DNA of 64,000 bases from Lachnospiraceae bacterium (GCA_017624855.1 JAGAMF010000005.1:558001-622000), one strand, 5' to 3'. Positions 25,135-35,848 are shown, numbered from the stretch's first letter. Numbers and translations are program-made. Notes: a model not told the origin generated them from the letters alone.

Positions 25135-26673
25135 ATGACAGATAAAGTTACATTAAAAGGAATACAACAAAACTTTTTTCGCGTACAATTAATTTTGATT
25201 ATTTCATTAGCGTTATTTCTAGGAGTAGCAGGGACCTTAATTAATATACATTTTGAAACACAGAAAAGAGATCAGAATTTGCAAAATATTGCAGAAGCCA
25301 TAGCGCAATCGCCTATTCTTTTGGAACGAAAATCGGATTCGATAATTCAAAATGAATATTTGGATTCGCTCAAAGATACCCTTGATAATATTGATGTTAT
25401 TTCTGTTGTTGATAGCAATCGTGTGCGTTTATACCATTCAAATCATGAATTAATAGGCACGACCTATGATGGAACAATCCCTGAGTTTGAGTATGAGAGT
25501 GAAGGATATTATACTTCGACCGAGAGTGGACCGTCGGGAACACAACGAAGGGCATATGCGGCCATTTATGATGAGGAAGGAAACTATATCGGCTTTGTGA
25601 TGGCTATTATGTTAATGCAGAATGTTCATAAAGAGACTTGGCAAACTGCATTTACTTTTACACTCATTACGATAGCGGCAATTTTAATGGAACTTCTAAT
25701 TTCCTCAGAATTGTCTCGCACGATAAAATGTAGTTTAATGGGGTATGAGCCGGATGTTTTCTCGGCAATGTATCGTATTCGTGATAATATATTGGAATCA
25801 TTAGACGAAGGAATTGTCGCAATAGATAATGAAGGTAATGTGCAGTTTGTTAACAGTGCGGCCGGTGTCATGTTGGACAAGATAGAAAATGGTCTTGCAA
25901 CGCGGATTATAGGAGCAAAGTTTGATAATATACAGTTGGGTAGCGATACGCTTTGGGTTGATCGTTTGCCTGTTAAAGAAGGTGAATTATGTGTCGGAGA
26001 AGTGGCAATTCTCCATGACCGTGCAGAGTATACCAAGCTAATGGAGGATTTGACGGGAACCCGTTATCTGGTAGATTCTATGCGGGCAAATAATCATGAT
26101 TTTACGAATAAACTTCATGTGATACTTGGTCTTATTCAAATGGAGATGTATGAAAAGGCAGTATCTTATATTGAAAATATTACGATTGTCCAACGAACGA
26201 CAATCAGCAAAATTATGAATGCAGTACAGGAACCTTCCGTTGCAGCTCTTTTGATTGGAAAGACGGCAAGAGCATCCGAACTTAATATTAAGTTTATTTT
26301 GCGAGAAGGTTGCTTTTTCTCAAACGCAGATCTGCAGTTGCCATCTGAACTTTTGGTGACGATAATTGGAAATCTAATAGAAAATGCTTTCGAGGCGATG
26401 AATGAAAACGAAGATTTTGAAGGTCAAAAGGAGTTAATATTTGGAATGTATTCTCGGCCGGGTGCAATTTTAATTACGACGGATGATACCGGTGTTGGTA
26501 TTTCACAGGAAAATATAAAACAAATATTCGATAATGGCTTTTCGACAAAAGGTGCAGGAAGAGGAACCGGTTTATATCAGGTAAAAGAGATGGTGGAACG
26601 CCATGGTGGCGTAATTACGGTAGAATCGCAAGTGGGCGTTGGTAGTTCATTTTCGGTTAGTTTTACAAAATAA
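25135..26673 (+). CDS. Sensor histidine kinase, CitA/DcuS (citrate-malate) type
   Basis: 512 residues from ATG 25135 (GAGGTGAAAAGCCG upstream). TM1 at about 15-37, an extracytoplasmic PAS-like sensor to about 165, TM2 at about 165-190, a cytoplasmic PAS domain (ILESLDEGIVAIDNEGNVQFVN) and a kinase core. The phosphorylated His is in RANNHDFTNKLHVILGLIQ, the typical CitA/DcuS H-box. The N-box is NLIENAFEAMNEN and the G-box DDTGVGIS...GRGTGLYQVKEMV. This family senses extracellular C4-dicarboxylates or citrate. The response regulator gene follows at 14 bp. Confidence 0.93.
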   Translation: MTDKVTLKGIQQNFFRVQLILIISLALFLGVAGTLINIHFETQKRDQNLQNIAEAIAQSPILLERKSDSIIQNEYLDSLKDTLDNIDVISVVDSNRVRLYHSNHELIGTTYDGTIPEFEYESEGYYTSTESGPSGTQRRAYAAIYDEEGNYIGFVMAIMLMQNVHKETWQTAFTFTLITIAAILMELLISSELSRTIKCSLMGYEPDVFSAMYRIRDNILESLDEGIVAIDNEGNVQFVNSAAGVMLDKIENGLATRIIGAKFDNIQLGSDTLWVDRLPVKEGELCVGEVAILHDRAEYTKLMEDLTGTRYLVDSMRANNHDFTNKLHVILGLIQMEMYEKAVSYIENITIVQRTTISKIMNAVQEPSVAALLIGKTARASELNIKFILREGCFFSNADLQLPSELLVTIIGNLIENAFEAMNENEDFEGQKELIFGMYSRPGAILITTDDTGVGISQENIKQIFDNGFSTKGAGRGTGLYQVKEMVERHGGVITVESQVGVGSSFSVSFTK

Positions 26674-26687
26674 AGAGGTGTAACGAG

Positions 26688-27362
26688 ATGTATAAAGTGC
26701 TAATTGTAGAAGATGATCCGATGGTTGCCATGATTAATGAGCAATATGTTCGACGGAATAAACAATTTTCTGTTGTTGGAGTCTGTAAAGATGGCAAGAG
26801 CGCATTAGATTATTTAAATGAAAATATGGTTGATTTAGTTGTATTGGATGTATTTATGCCGCATACGGATGGTTTTGAAACATTGAGACAAATCCGTAAG
26901 GCGAAGATTTCAACAGATGTCATTATGGTAACGGCCGCAAATGACAGAGATTCACTAGAAGAAGCGTTGCATCTGGGAATTGTTGATTATCTTGTAAAAC
27001 CATTTACTTTTGAGCGGTTTCAGATTGCTTTAGAAAAGTTTGTTGTGCAGATAGGTGCATTGAAACAAATTGAGACACTTAATCAGAAAAATATAGATTT
27101 CATTATTGAACATTCCAGAAAGAAAAGTGAAGATATTTTACCAAAAGGAATTCATGAAAAAACATTGATTTTAATTATTACATATTTGAAAGAATGTAAT
27201 GAAGAGTGGATGACCGGAGATGAGATTGCAGAAGGAATTGGCTTAACCGGTGTAACGGTACGAAGGTATATGAATTATTTGATGGAGTCCGGTAAGGTGA
27301 TTGGAGAAATGAATTATGAAACCGGCGGCAGACCTTGTATGAATTATCAATTAGCAAATTGA
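26688..27362 (+). CDS. Response regulator, CitB/DcuR type
   Basis: 224 residues. The receiver domain has acidic residues in VEDDPMV, phospho-acceptor Asp54 (VLDVFMPHTDGFE) and Lys in YLVKPFTFERF. The C-terminal DNA-binding domain (about 150-224) is the wHTH of the CitB subfamily (GDEIAEGIGLTGVTVRRYMNYLMESG). Preceded by AAGAGGTGTAACG. Partner of the upstream kinase; the two transporters downstream (27491 and 28657) may be targets, separated by about 130 bp containing a possible promoter. Confidence 0.94.
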   Translation: MYKVLIVEDDPMVAMINEQYVRRNKQFSVVGVCKDGKSALDYLNENMVDLVVLDVFMPHTDGFETLRQIRKAKISTDVIMVTAANDRDSLEEALHLGIVDYLVKPFTFERFQIALEKFVVQIGALKQIETLNQKNIDFIIEHSRKKSEDILPKGIHEKTLILIITYLKECNEEWMTGDEIAEGIGLTGVTVRRYMNYLMESGKVIGEMNYETGGRPCMNYQLAN

Positions 27363-27490
27363 TTTTAGTCCTGCGGTTAAGATTTGGTTAAGAACATAAT
27401 GCTCCTCTTTTTTACACTGAAATAATACTATAAAATAAAAAAGATTTGTGGTTAAGAGTATTTATAACAAAAAAGAACGGAGTCGGATTT

Positions 27491-28456
27491 ATGAACACAG
27501 GATTGGCAATTCTTTTGATGGTTGCAGGTTTTGCATTGTTAATTTGGGGCGCGGACTTCTTTGTGGATGGCGCCAGTAAAGTTGCACAGAAACTAAAGAT
27601 TCCTCAGTTGGTAATCGGTCTTACCATTGTTGCCTTCGGTACAAGTGCACCGGAAGCGGCGGTAAGTATTTCCGCAGGATTAAAAGGTAGTGCAGATTTG
27701 GCGGTAAGTAATGTTGTGGGAAGCAATATTTTAAATATTGGTATTATTCTCGGTATTTCCGCATTGATTACACCGTTAGCAGTACAGATGTGTACAATAA
27801 AATACGAAATTCCCTATGTAATGATTACCACGCTTTTGTTACTGGGACTTGGAATGTTTGATGGTAAATTGGGCTGGATTGACGGCTTGATTCTTTGGGC
27901 CGGAATGATTGCATTCCTCGCTTATCTTTTATGGTTGGCTAAGAAAGGAACCGGTGCATCTGCGGAGGAACCGGAGCCCGAGAAGAAGACACCGGTGGCT
28001 TGGATGATTGCTAAGATTATCATTGGTGGTGTTGCTATTGTTCTTGGTAGTGATTTTGCGGTAGACGGAGCGACAGCCATTGCAACTTCCATGGGTTGGA
28101 GTGAGCGTTTGATTGGTCTTACCATCGTTGCGTTGGGTACCTCGTTACCGGAATTGGTGACTTCCGTTATTGCGGCAATTAAAAAGAAAGCAGATATTGC
28201 GGTTGGTAATATCGTAGGAAGTAATATTTTCAATGTTTTGTTTGTATTAGGTACTACTGCGCTGATTACGCCGGTTGCATATACGGAGGCATTTATTATT
28301 GATAATGTTATCGCATTCGTGGCAGGCCTTATGTTGCTGTTCCTTGTATTAAACAAGAAACACGAACTGAAGCGTTGGGGTGGTGCGATTTTATTCGGAT
28401 TCTACATAATTTACTTTATATACCTGATGATCAATCCTTTTGGATACGGTGTATAA
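27491..28456 (+). CDS. CaCA-family Na+/Ca2+ antiporter (first copy)
   Basis: 321 residues from ATG 27491 (AACGGAGTCGGATTT upstream). Two inverted-topology repeats each hold the alpha motif: GTSAPEAAVSISAGLKGSADLAVSNVVGSNILN and GTSLPELVTSVIAAIKKKADIAVGNIVGSNIFN (written here by their first and last residues; both have G-T-S-x-P-E and G-N/S-x-V-G-S-N). About ten TM segments with an acidic loop in the middle (AEEPEPEKKTP). YrbG-type members exchange Na+ or K+ for Ca2+. It is closely related to the next gene, indicating a tandem duplication. Confidence 0.9.
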   Translation: MNTGLAILLMVAGFALLIWGADFFVDGASKVAQKLKIPQLVIGLTIVAFGTSAPEAAVSISAGLKGSADLAVSNVVGSNILNIGIILGISALITPLAVQMCTIKYEIPYVMITTLLLLGLGMFDGKLGWIDGLILWAGMIAFLAYLLWLAKKGTGASAEEPEPEKKTPVAWMIAKIIIGGVAIVLGSDFAVDGATAIATSMGWSERLIGLTIVALGTSLPELVTSVIAAIKKKADIAVGNIVGSNIFNVLFVLGTTALITPVAYTEAFIIDNVIAFVAGLMLLFLVLNKKHELKRWGGAILFGFYIIYFIYLMINPFGYGV

Positions 28457-28499
28457 GTAAAAACTTAATATGCCGGTTTTATTGCTTTTTCTCATAGGA

Positions 28500-28545
28500 A
28501 AAGGCGGCTGTCTGACTGAGCAAGGATGGCCGTCTTTTTTATTTT
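28500..28545 (+). terminator. Terminator between the two antiporter genes
   Basis: AAGGCGGC and GCCGTCTT pair over 8 bp with one G-U, and TTTTTTATTTTT follows. The second antiporter gene therefore probably has its own promoter. Confidence 0.65.
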
Positions 28546-28656
28546 TATAAAAACTACAAATTTTATTTGTATTCTGAAAAAACAATGTTATAATGAGTGA
28601 GACGGTTAAGAAACGGTAAAGAAAAATAAATATATTGTAAAAGGATGGATGTAAAA

Positions 28657-29628
28657 ATGAGTACTTGGATAGCAATTGTGCTGTTGGTTGTAGGTTTTGC
28701 TCTTTTAATTTGGGGTGCCGATTTCTTCGTGGATGGCGCGAGCAAAGTGGCAGAGCGAATGAAAATTCCCCAGATTGTTATTGGACTTACCATTGTGGCT
28801 TTTGGCACCAGTGCACCGGAAGCTGCGGTTAGTATTTCTGCCGGATTAAAAGGTAGCGCGGATTTGGCTGTAAGTAATGTTGTGGGAAGTAACATAATGA
28901 ATATTTGTGTCATTCTCGGCCTTGCAGCAGTGATTACTCCTTTGGCAGTACAGAAGAATACCCGTGCTATAGAGATGCCCTATGTTATTGTCACAACTGT
29001 TTTAATGATGCTTCTCGGTGTGTTTGATGGTAAGCTTGGCTGGGTAGACGGCTTAATCCTTTGGGCAGGTATGATTATATTCCTTGTGTACCTGTTAAGA
29101 ACCGCATTAAAAGGTAAAAATGATGCTCCGGCAGAACCGGTTGAGAAGGAGAAGAAAAAGGCACCGTTAATCTGGCTGATTGCAAAAATTATCATTGGTG
29201 GTGTTGCGATTGTATTCGGTAGTGATTTTGCGGTAGACGGAGCGACGGCCATTGCGCTTTCAATGGGTTGGAGTGAGCGTTTAATCGGTCTTACCATTGT
29301 TGCGTTGGGAACATCATTACCCGAACTTGTAACATCTGTAATTGCGGCATGCAAGAAGAAAGCAGATATTGCCATCGGTAATGTAGTAGGAAGTAATATT
29401 TTTAATGTATTATTCGTGTTGGGAACCACGGCGCTTATTACACCTGTAGCTTATCAGAATGCGTTTATTATAGATAACATTGTAGCAGCGGTAGCTGCAG
29501 TGCTGTTATTGCTCTTTGTATTAAATAAGGATTGCAAGTTAAAACGCTGGGGCGGTGCGGTGCTTCTTGGTGCGTATGTGCTTTATTTTGTATATTTGAT
29601 GATTAATCCTTTTGGATATGGAGCGTAG
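28657..29628 (+). CDS. CaCA-family Na+/Ca2+ antiporter (second copy)
   Basis: 323 residues from ATG 28657 (AAAGGATGGATGTAAAA upstream). Very similar to the preceding gene along its whole length, for example WGADFFVDGASKVAERMKIP, GSDFAVDGATAIALSMGW and the ending YLMINPFGYGA against YLMINPFGYGV. The differences are concentrated in the central loop (APAEPVEKEKKKAP) and part of the first half. Both alpha repeats are intact, so both copies should be active. It ends in a UUCG-type terminator. Confidence 0.9.
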   Translation: MSTWIAIVLLVVGFALLIWGADFFVDGASKVAERMKIPQIVIGLTIVAFGTSAPEAAVSISAGLKGSADLAVSNVVGSNIMNICVILGLAAVITPLAVQKNTRAIEMPYVIVTTVLMMLLGVFDGKLGWVDGLILWAGMIIFLVYLLRTALKGKNDAPAEPVEKEKKKAPLIWLIAKIIIGGVAIVFGSDFAVDGATAIALSMGWSERLIGLTIVALGTSLPELVTSVIAACKKKADIAIGNVVGSNIFNVLFVLGTTALITPVAYQNAFIIDNIVAAVAAVLLLLFVLNKDCKLKRWGGAVLLGAYVLYFVYLMINPFGYGA

Positions 29629-29667
29629 TGCATACTGCATACAATAAAATCATAATTTGTTTATTTT

Positions 29668-29697
29668 AAGAGTATCTCTTCGGAGATACTCTTTTTG
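29668..29697 (+). terminator. UUCG-loop terminator after the second antiporter gene
   Basis: AAGAGTATCTC-TTCG-GAGATACTCTT with TTTT: an 11-bp stem capped by the very stable UUCG tetraloop. Confidence 0.9.
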
Positions 29698-29846
29698 TGC
29701 TTTTTTAGATATAAAAACAATAAAATGCCATAAAAGGTCTTGTTTTTCGGCACTTTTACAATGGTCATAAGCTTGCAAAATTTGCTTTTTTCATGTAAAC
29801 TATTGAGCGTATGAGTAGATGTTTTTAGTAAGAAAGGAAGTTAGAA

Positions 29847-32159
29847 ATGTCAGTACAGTCTGAAATGATTCAAAAACAACTTTTAGAAGCGAACATGGAA
29901 ACTGAGCTTGCAAAGACCGCGGAAAGAATTTACGGCAAGAGCCTGAAAGATTGCAGCGAGCAGGAGCTCTATTATGTGTTGTTGAGTTTTACCAAGGATT
30001 TATCCAAGGTAACCGATCCTATCGTAGGAGAGAAGAAGGTATATTACATCTCAGCAGAATTCCTCATTGGCAAGCTTCTTTCCAATAATTTAATTAACTT
30101 AGGTATTTACAATCGTGTAAATGATATTTTAAAAGCTAACGGCAAAGACCTTGCGAAAGTAGAAGAGTTCGAGCCCGAACCTTCCTTGGGTAACGGTGGT
30201 CTCGGTCGTCTTGCGGCTTGTTTCTTAGATTCCATTGCAACACTTGGTTTGCCCGGCGACGGTATCGGTTTAAACTACCACTTTGGTCTTTTTAAGCAGG
30301 TGTTCAAGGATTACAAGCAGTGTGCAGAAAAGAATGACTGGATTGAAGCGCAGTCATGGTTAAACCGCACAGATGTAAGCTTTGATGTAAAATATAAAGA
30401 TTTTACCGTAAAATCAAGATTGTTTGATATTGATGTAGTAGGTTATGAAAACGGTGTAAACAAGCTCCATTTGTTTGACCTGGAAAGCATTGATGAAAGC
30501 CTTGTAAAGAGCGGTATCGACTTCGATAAAGAGGACATTGAGAAGAACTTGACTCTGTTCTTATATCCCGATGATTCCGATGAGGCAGGTAACCTCCTTC
30601 GTATTTACCAGCAGTACTTCATGGTAAGCAATGCGGCTCAGTTGATTCTTCATGAGATGAAAGAGCGTAAGTACGATTTGAGAAAGATGTACAATCATGC
30701 GGTAATTCAGATTAACGATACTCATCCTACCATGATTATTCCCGAATTGATTCGTATCCTTACCGAGGATAAGGCAATCAGCATGGATGAGGCTATTGAA
30801 ATCGTTAGCAAGACCTGCGCATATACAAACCACACCATCTTGGCAGAAGCCCTTGAAAAGTGGCCCTTAAAGTACTTAGAGAAGGTTGTACCTTCTTTGG
30901 TTCCCATCATCAAGGAATTGGATAAGCGTGTGGCTGCTAAATATGACGATCCCAAGGTACAGATTATCGATGCAGACGAGCGTGTACATATGGCTCACAT
31001 CGATATTCACTACGGATTTGCAATCAACGGTGTTGCAGCACTTCATACCGATATCTTAAAAGATACGGAGTTGAATGCATTTTATAAGATTTATCCCGAG
31101 AAGTTTAACAACAAGACAAACGGTATTACATTCCGTCGTTGGTTGTTATCTTGTAACCGTGAATTGGCAGAGTATATCAGCTCTCTTATCGGAAACGGTT
31201 ATAAAAAAGATGCAGACGAATTAGAGAAGCTTTTGGCTTACAAGGATGATGAAGAAGTTCTTGTTAAGTTGGAAGAAATTAAGAAGGGTAAAAAAGCTGA
31301 GCTTGCAGCATACATTGCAGAAAAAGAAGGTGTTAGTCTTGATACAGAGTCAATCTTTGATATTCAGATTAAGAGAATGCATGAGTATAAGCGTCAGCAG
31401 ATGAATGTTTTATACATCATTCATAAATACCTTGAAATTAAGGCCGGCAAGAAACCTGTACGCCCCTTAACCTTTATTTTCGGTGCAAAGGCAGCGCCTG
31501 CTTACATTATTGCACAGGATATCATTCACTTGATTCTTGTTATGCAGGAAATCATTAATAACGATCCTGAAGTAAGCCCTTATATGAAGCTTGTAATGGT
31601 TGAGAACTACAATGTGGCTTATGCACAGCGTTTAATCCCTGCATGTGATATTTCAGAGCAGATTTCTTTGGCAAGTAAGGAAGCTTCAGGTACCGGTAAC
31701 ATGAAGTTCATGTTAAACGGTGCGGTAACCTTAGGTACAGCAGACGGAGCCAATGTTGAAATTCACCAGCTTGTAGGCGACGATAACATCTATAAGTTTG
31801 GTAAGTCCAGTGAGGAAGTTATCGAGCATTATGCCAAGGCTGACTATGTTTCCAAGGATTACTATAAGAACAGTCCTGTAATCAAAGAAGCTGTTGATTT
31901 TATCGTAAGTAAGGAAACCTTAAAAATCGGTCATAAGGAGCAGTTAGAGCGTCTTTACAATGAACTTCTTAACAAAGACTGGTTCATGACACTTCTTGAC
32001 TTGGAAGAATATATCGAAGTAAAAGATAAAATGTTTGCTGACTTTGAGGACCGTGCAATGTGGAGAAGAATGATGCTCGTAAACATTGCTAAGGCAGGTT
32101 TCTTCTCATCAGACCGTACCATTGCAGAATACAACAGAGATATCTGGAAGTTGAAGTAA
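29847..32159 (+). CDS. glgP: Glycogen/alpha-glucan phosphorylase
   Basis: 770 residues, GT35. Signatures: [51 protein letters not shown]-type block, and [15 protein letters not shown], which contains the lysine that binds pyridoxal phosphate. It releases glucose-1-phosphate from glycogen or maltodextrin. AGAAAGGAAGTTAGAA precedes the start. The next gene is malQ, a common pairing: MalQ rebuilds longer chains from the short maltodextrins that phosphorylase leaves. Confidence 0.97.
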   Translation: MSVQSEMIQKQLLEANMETELAKTAERIYGKSLKDCSEQELYYVLLSFTKDLSKVTDPIVGEKKVYYISAEFLIGKLLSNNLINLGIYNRVNDILKANGKDLAKVEEFEPEPSLGNGGLGRLAACFLDSIATLGLPGDGIGLNYHFGLFKQVFKDYKQCAEKNDWIEAQSWLNRTDVSFDVKYKDFTVKSRLFDIDVVGYENGVNKLHLFDLESIDESLVKSGIDFDKEDIEKNLTLFLYPDDSDEAGNLLRIYQQYFMVSNAAQLILHEMKERKYDLRKMYNHAVIQINDTHPTMIIPELIRILTEDKAISMDEAIEIVSKTCAYTNHTILAEALEKWPLKYLEKVVPSLVPIIKELDKRVAAKYDDPKVQIIDADERVHMAHIDIHYGFAINGVAALHTDILKDTELNAFYKIYPEKFNNKTNGITFRRWLLSCNRELAEYISSLIGNGYKKDADELEKLLAYKDDEEVLVKLEEIKKGKKAELAAYIAEKEGVSLDTESIFDIQIKRMHEYKRQQMNVLYIIHKYLEIKAGKKPVRPLTFIFGAKAAPAYIIAQDIIHLILVMQEIINNDPEVSPYMKLVMVENYNVAYAQRLIPACDISEQISLASKEASGTGNMKFMLNGAVTLGTADGANVEIHQLVGDDNIYKFGKSSEEVIEHYAKADYVSKDYYKNSPVIKEAVDFIVSKETLKIGHKEQLERLYNELLNKDWFMTLLDLEEYIEVKDKMFADFEDRAMWRRMMLVNIAKAGFFSSDRTIAEYNRDIWKLK

Positions 32160-32266
32160 TTATAAAATTGTTATATAATGCAGTTACGCAGGAAATAGCA
32201 ATGCAGGGCTTTGGAGTTATTTCCAAGGCCCTGTTGTGTATAGAACGGGGAAAAGGGGATAGTAAA

Positions 32267-33745
32267 ATGGTTAGAAAAAGCGGAGTTTTATTGGCAATCA
32301 GCAGTTTGCCCTCAAAATACGGTATCGGTTGCTTTTCCAAGGAAGCTTATGATTTTGTAGATTATCTGGCGGATGCAGGTCAGCATTATTGGCAGGTGCT
32401 TCCCATGGGACCTACGGGCTATGGAGATTCACCTTACCAGTCGTTCTCCACTTTTGCCGGGAATCCGTATTTTATCGATTTAGAGGATTTGATAGAGCGT
32501 AAGTGGTTGACCAAGAAAGAATGCGACGCAGTAGATTTTGGCGATATGGAGCAATACATAGACTATGAGAAGATTTACAAGGGTCGCTTTAAACTGCTTC
32601 GTAAGGCTTATGAGAACTCCAATATTGCCGAGAATGAGGATTTTATCGCGTTCTGTGAGGAAGAGAAGGACTGGCTTCCCGATTACTGCTTATACATGGC
32701 TATAAAAGATGAAAACGGCGGTAAAAGTTTTATCGAATGGCCGGAGAAGCTTCGTAAAAGAGATAAAAAAGAAATTGCAGTGGCAAAACGCCGTCTCGCA
32801 ACCGAGATTGAATTTTATGCCTTTTTACAGTATATGTTTACCTTGCAGTGGTTGTCCGTAAAAGATTATGCCAATGCCAAGGGAATTGAAATTATCGGTG
32901 ATATCCCTATCTATGTAGCCTTTGACAGTGCAGATACCTGGTCAAGACCGGAATTGTTCTTATTGGATGATGAAGGTTATCCCATCGGCGTGGCAGGCTG
33001 TCCTCCCGATTATTTCTCCAAAACCGGACAGTTGTGGGGAAATCCTTTGTATGACTGGGATTATCATGAGGATACTGAGTTTGAATGGTGGATTGACAGA
33101 ATGGCTCAGTGCTTTAAACTGTACGATATGGTGCGTATCGATCATTTCAGAGGCTTTGATGAATACTACAACATTCCTTACGGTGATGAAACTGCGGAAT
33201 TTGGTGAGTGGGAATACGGTCCCGGTTTCGAATTGTTCCGTGCGATGAGAGAAGCATTGGGTGATAAGCCCATTATTGCTGAGGATTTGGGACTTTTGAC
33301 CAAATCGGTCATTCGTCTTGTGAAACGTACCGGATACCCCGGAATGAAGATTCTGGAGTTTGCATTTGATTCCAATGAAGAAAATGATTACCTGCCTCAT
33401 AATTTTACAAGGAATTGTGTGGTATATACCGGTACTCATGATAATGATACGGTACAGGGCTGGTATGCATCTGCAAATCGTAACGATAAGAAGCAGATTA
33501 AGACCTATCTTGGCGTGCCTAACAGCAAGAATCTTCACTGGGATATGATTCGTCTGGCGCTGTCAAGCGTTGCGGATACTGCAATTATTCCGATGCAGGA
33601 TATTTTAGGACTTGGCTCGGAAGCCAGAATGAACATTCCTTCTACCATGGGCTTGAATTGGAAGTGGAGACTGCTTCCGGAACAGTTGAAGAAGGAAGAT
33701 GCCGAGATGTTGTATGAAATGACTAAGGTTTACGGCAGATTGTAA
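32267..33745 (+). CDS. malQ: 4-alpha-glucanotransferase (amylomaltase)
   Basis: 492 residues from ATG 32267, which follows GGGGAAAAGGGGATAGT; the frame is open to 32168 but without a ribosome site. GH77 signatures: SGVLLAISSLPSKYGIG, YWQVLPMGPTGYGDSPYQSFS, IEIIGDIPIYVAFDSADTW, VRIDHFRGFDEYY (nucleophile Asp in the family), IIAEDLG (acid/base Glu) and TGTHDNDT. It transfers maltosyl or longer units between alpha-1,4-glucans. A hairpin (GCAGGGCTTTGGA/TTTCCAAGGCCCTGT at 32202-32234) lies in the 107-bp gap after glgP and might tune relative expression. Confidence 0.96.
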   Translation: MVRKSGVLLAISSLPSKYGIGCFSKEAYDFVDYLADAGQHYWQVLPMGPTGYGDSPYQSFSTFAGNPYFIDLEDLIERKWLTKKECDAVDFGDMEQYIDYEKIYKGRFKLLRKAYENSNIAENEDFIAFCEEEKDWLPDYCLYMAIKDENGGKSFIEWPEKLRKRDKKEIAVAKRRLATEIEFYAFLQYMFTLQWLSVKDYANAKGIEIIGDIPIYVAFDSADTWSRPELFLLDDEGYPIGVAGCPPDYFSKTGQLWGNPLYDWDYHEDTEFEWWIDRMAQCFKLYDMVRIDHFRGFDEYYNIPYGDETAEFGEWEYGPGFELFRAMREALGDKPIIAEDLGLLTKSVIRLVKRTGYPGMKILEFAFDSNEENDYLPHNFTRNCVVYTGTHDNDTVQGWYASANRNDKKQIKTYLGVPNSKNLHWDMIRLALSSVADTAIIPMQDILGLGSEARMNIPSTMGLNWKWRLLPEQLKKEDAEMLYEMTKVYGRL

Positions 33746-33761
33746 TGAAAGGAATAAAATT

Positions 33762-33800
33762 AGGGCAAAGGTATTGTAAGATACTTTTGCCCTGTTTTTG
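33762..33800 (+). terminator. Terminator of the glgP-malQ operon
   Basis: AGGGCAAAGGTAT and ATACTTTTGCCCT pair around a short loop, followed by GTTTTTGTTT. Confidence 0.85.
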
Positions 33801-33843
33801 TTTACGAGAGTTGTAATATTGCGCCTGATGAGTTCAAGCTTTT

Positions 33844-34290
33844 TTAAAACATCTTGCTTAATTCCGAATTGGAGAAGGAACGGTCTTCGGTTACATCTTT
33901 TTCAAACCATGCGGGCGGGATAAAAGCATTGGCTTCCTCCACGCTCTCAAATTCCACTTCTGCAAGTACCAGCGGTGCCAGAGGGGCTTCAAATATGTCC
34001 AATTCAATGGTAAGCTTTTCATTATAAGGGATAAGATAACGTTTCTTGGAAATAACCAGACCGTCTGCCTTTTCGCGCAAGTGGTAGTATGCGGTTTCGT
34101 TTAAAGGAAGGTTGTATTCTTCTCTGGCAAGGAAGCCTTTTCCTTTGTATGTGAGATAAAAGTCATCATTCTCCCGGCGCACGCGTACCACGGGATCTGT
34201 ATTCAAATATGCCTGCTCTAAAGTGAGACGGGGGTATTGCTCCAAATTCTCCGGTAATTTATTGATTGTAAATTTTCTTTCAATTTCCAT
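33844..34290 (-). CDS. CYTH-domain protein (triphosphate tunnel metalloenzyme)
   Basis: 148 residues. The N-terminal MEIERKFTI is the CYTH signature (E-x-E-x-K) and further tunnel residues are seen in VRVRRENDDFYLTYKGKG and ELDIFEAPLAPLVLAEVEFES. Short bacterial CYTH proteins of this size are mostly inorganic triphosphatases or nucleotide phosphatases rather than cyclases. AAAGGAGCTCTTTT precedes the start on the minus strand. Monocistronic. Confidence 0.9.
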   Translation of the reverse strand: MEIERKFTINKLPENLEQYPRLTLEQAYLNTDPVVRVRRENDDFYLTYKGKGFLAREEYNLPLNETAYYHLREKADGLVISKKRYLIPYNEKLTIELDIFEAPLAPLVLAEVEFESVEEANAFIPPAWFEKDVTEDRSFSNSELSKMF

Positions 34291-34422
34291 AAAAGAGCTC
34301 CTTTTATACTATTGTATATGATGTCAACATGAGAAATATATATTCTCATGTTGACATTTATTACATTATGATTATAGCAGAAAAGATTTGAATTAACCAA
34401 CCGTTATTGAGGGTATTTTGGT

Positions 34423-35571
34423 TTAATTCACCATATCGGAATATTCCAACCATGAATTTCCGCCGTCAAAGCTGTGAGCGTAGATTGTAAATTGATGAAC
34501 AGCGGACTCAATGTTGTAAGCGTCGGTATCAATTTTTAAGTACCGGCTGTAATCCGCTAATTCATCCGGATTTGGATAGCAAAGAAGGACATAGGTAATG
34601 GTATGATTCTCTTCATCCATCAGGGCGTATTCATATACATGGCCAAATCCGTCGCTGGTTATGTATGCCGGCAGGGCATAGGTGGATTCGTCGTATCGGA
34701 TCTCCTGCGTGACGGTTGTGTCACCAAGGGTAATGCTGCATTCAATATCTTTTATACGCGTCATTTCTGCGGCATAAGCCTCAGGGGGATATTCGACGCT
34801 GAGAATAATATATCCGTCGGTATCAAATAAACCGGTATGTAAATTGGAATCAAATACGGAATGCAACATATTGTCCGTAGAGTCCGGGAAAATAAACATG
34901 CCGGTATCCAAATCGTTACCGTAAGTCTCTAAATAATAGGTCTTGTCATAATGCGCGATTCCTTGATGTACTTGGGGCGGTGTACTTTCAAACACTAGAA
35001 TAATGGCCAAAATAAGCAGGGCTCTTACCATAAAAAAGAAAACGGCAAGTGATGAAGTTATAACCAAGACTTTGCAAGCCAGAATTAGATTTTTATTGCC
35101 GGCAATTTTGGCTAAAATGCCGGTGGTATATAAGTGAATGATTACCATTATCATAAAAATAAGCAGATACATAAAATAGCTTAGAAAAGATGTGACGCTT
35201 GGCTCGTAAGTCATGGTTTGTATTGCTACCAAAATTATGGAGACAATAATGCCGATAAAACTAATGAGGCGGATAAACCGGAGAAGTTTGCTGTTTGTGG
35301 CGTCTGCGTAGTCGGCCACTTTGGCTGCGACATCTTTTGCGCTGTTTTCTGCGACGGAAGCGGTGTTTTCACCATCGAGAATTTCGCGAATATCCACTTC
35401 ATAAAAGTCTGCAAGCTTAATTAAAAGAGAAATATCCGGCAGATTTTTACCGGTCTCCCAACGAGAGACGGAGCGGTTGGTAGTATGAAATTGTTCGGCC
35501 AATTGTTCCTGTGTTAAGTTTTTTTGTAATCTGAGTTGGCGTAAATGTGCGCCGATTTTCTGCTGGTCCAT
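34423..35571 (-). CDS. XRE-family regulator with membrane-spanning C-terminal part
   Basis: 382 residues. The N-terminal helix-turn-helix (IGAHLRQLRLQKNLTQEQLAEQFHTTNRSVSRWETGKNLPD, residues 5-45) is a typical XRE/Cro domain. Four hydrophobic segments lie between about 98 and 205, and the C-terminal 180 residues should be outside the membrane, ending in FDGGNSWLEYSDMVN. A membrane-bound one-component sensor-regulator is the simplest reading. GAAAGGAGGTTCACC precedes the start. Target genes are not obvious. Confidence 0.85.
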   Translation of the reverse strand: MDQQKIGAHLRQLRLQKNLTQEQLAEQFHTTNRSVSRWETGKNLPDISLLIKLADFYEVDIREILDGENTASVAENSAKDVAAKVADYADATNSKLLRFIRLISFIGIIVSIILVAIQTMTYEPSVTSFLSYFMYLLIFMIMVIIHLYTTGILAKIAGNKNLILACKVLVITSSLAVFFFMVRALLILAIILVFESTPPQVHQGIAHYDKTYYLETYGNDLDTGMFIFPDSTDNMLHSVFDSNLHTGLFDTDGYIILSVEYPPEAYAAEMTRIKDIECSITLGDTTVTQEIRYDESTYALPAYITSDGFGHVYEYALMDEENHTITYVLLCYPNPDELADYSRYLKIDTDAYNIESAVHQFTIYAHSFDGGNSWLEYSDMVN

Positions 35572-35848
35572 AGGGTGAACCTCCTTTCAAGGAAAAGAGT
35601 AGCAAAAAAGCATGTTTTTTAACAGGACATAGGATGAGAATCCCCGGTTTGCAAGGTTTGTATCATAAAAAATTTTATGTCCGCCATTATCATAACATGG
35701 TTTTGCGTGAGAGAAAATAGTATTTCAAAATCGAGAAAAAGAAGGTATAATATAAGTAATAAAAATGTGTGAGAACATGTTACTGAGGATAGCATGATGA
35801 ATAAATCAAAAAAATACATTGGATAAAATTTCCGAAAGGAGGTATTTT

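Noticed and set aside
32202-32234. Intrinsic terminator between glgP and malQ
   Set aside because: The stem is good but no T-run follows; kept only as a possible modulator in the malQ entry.
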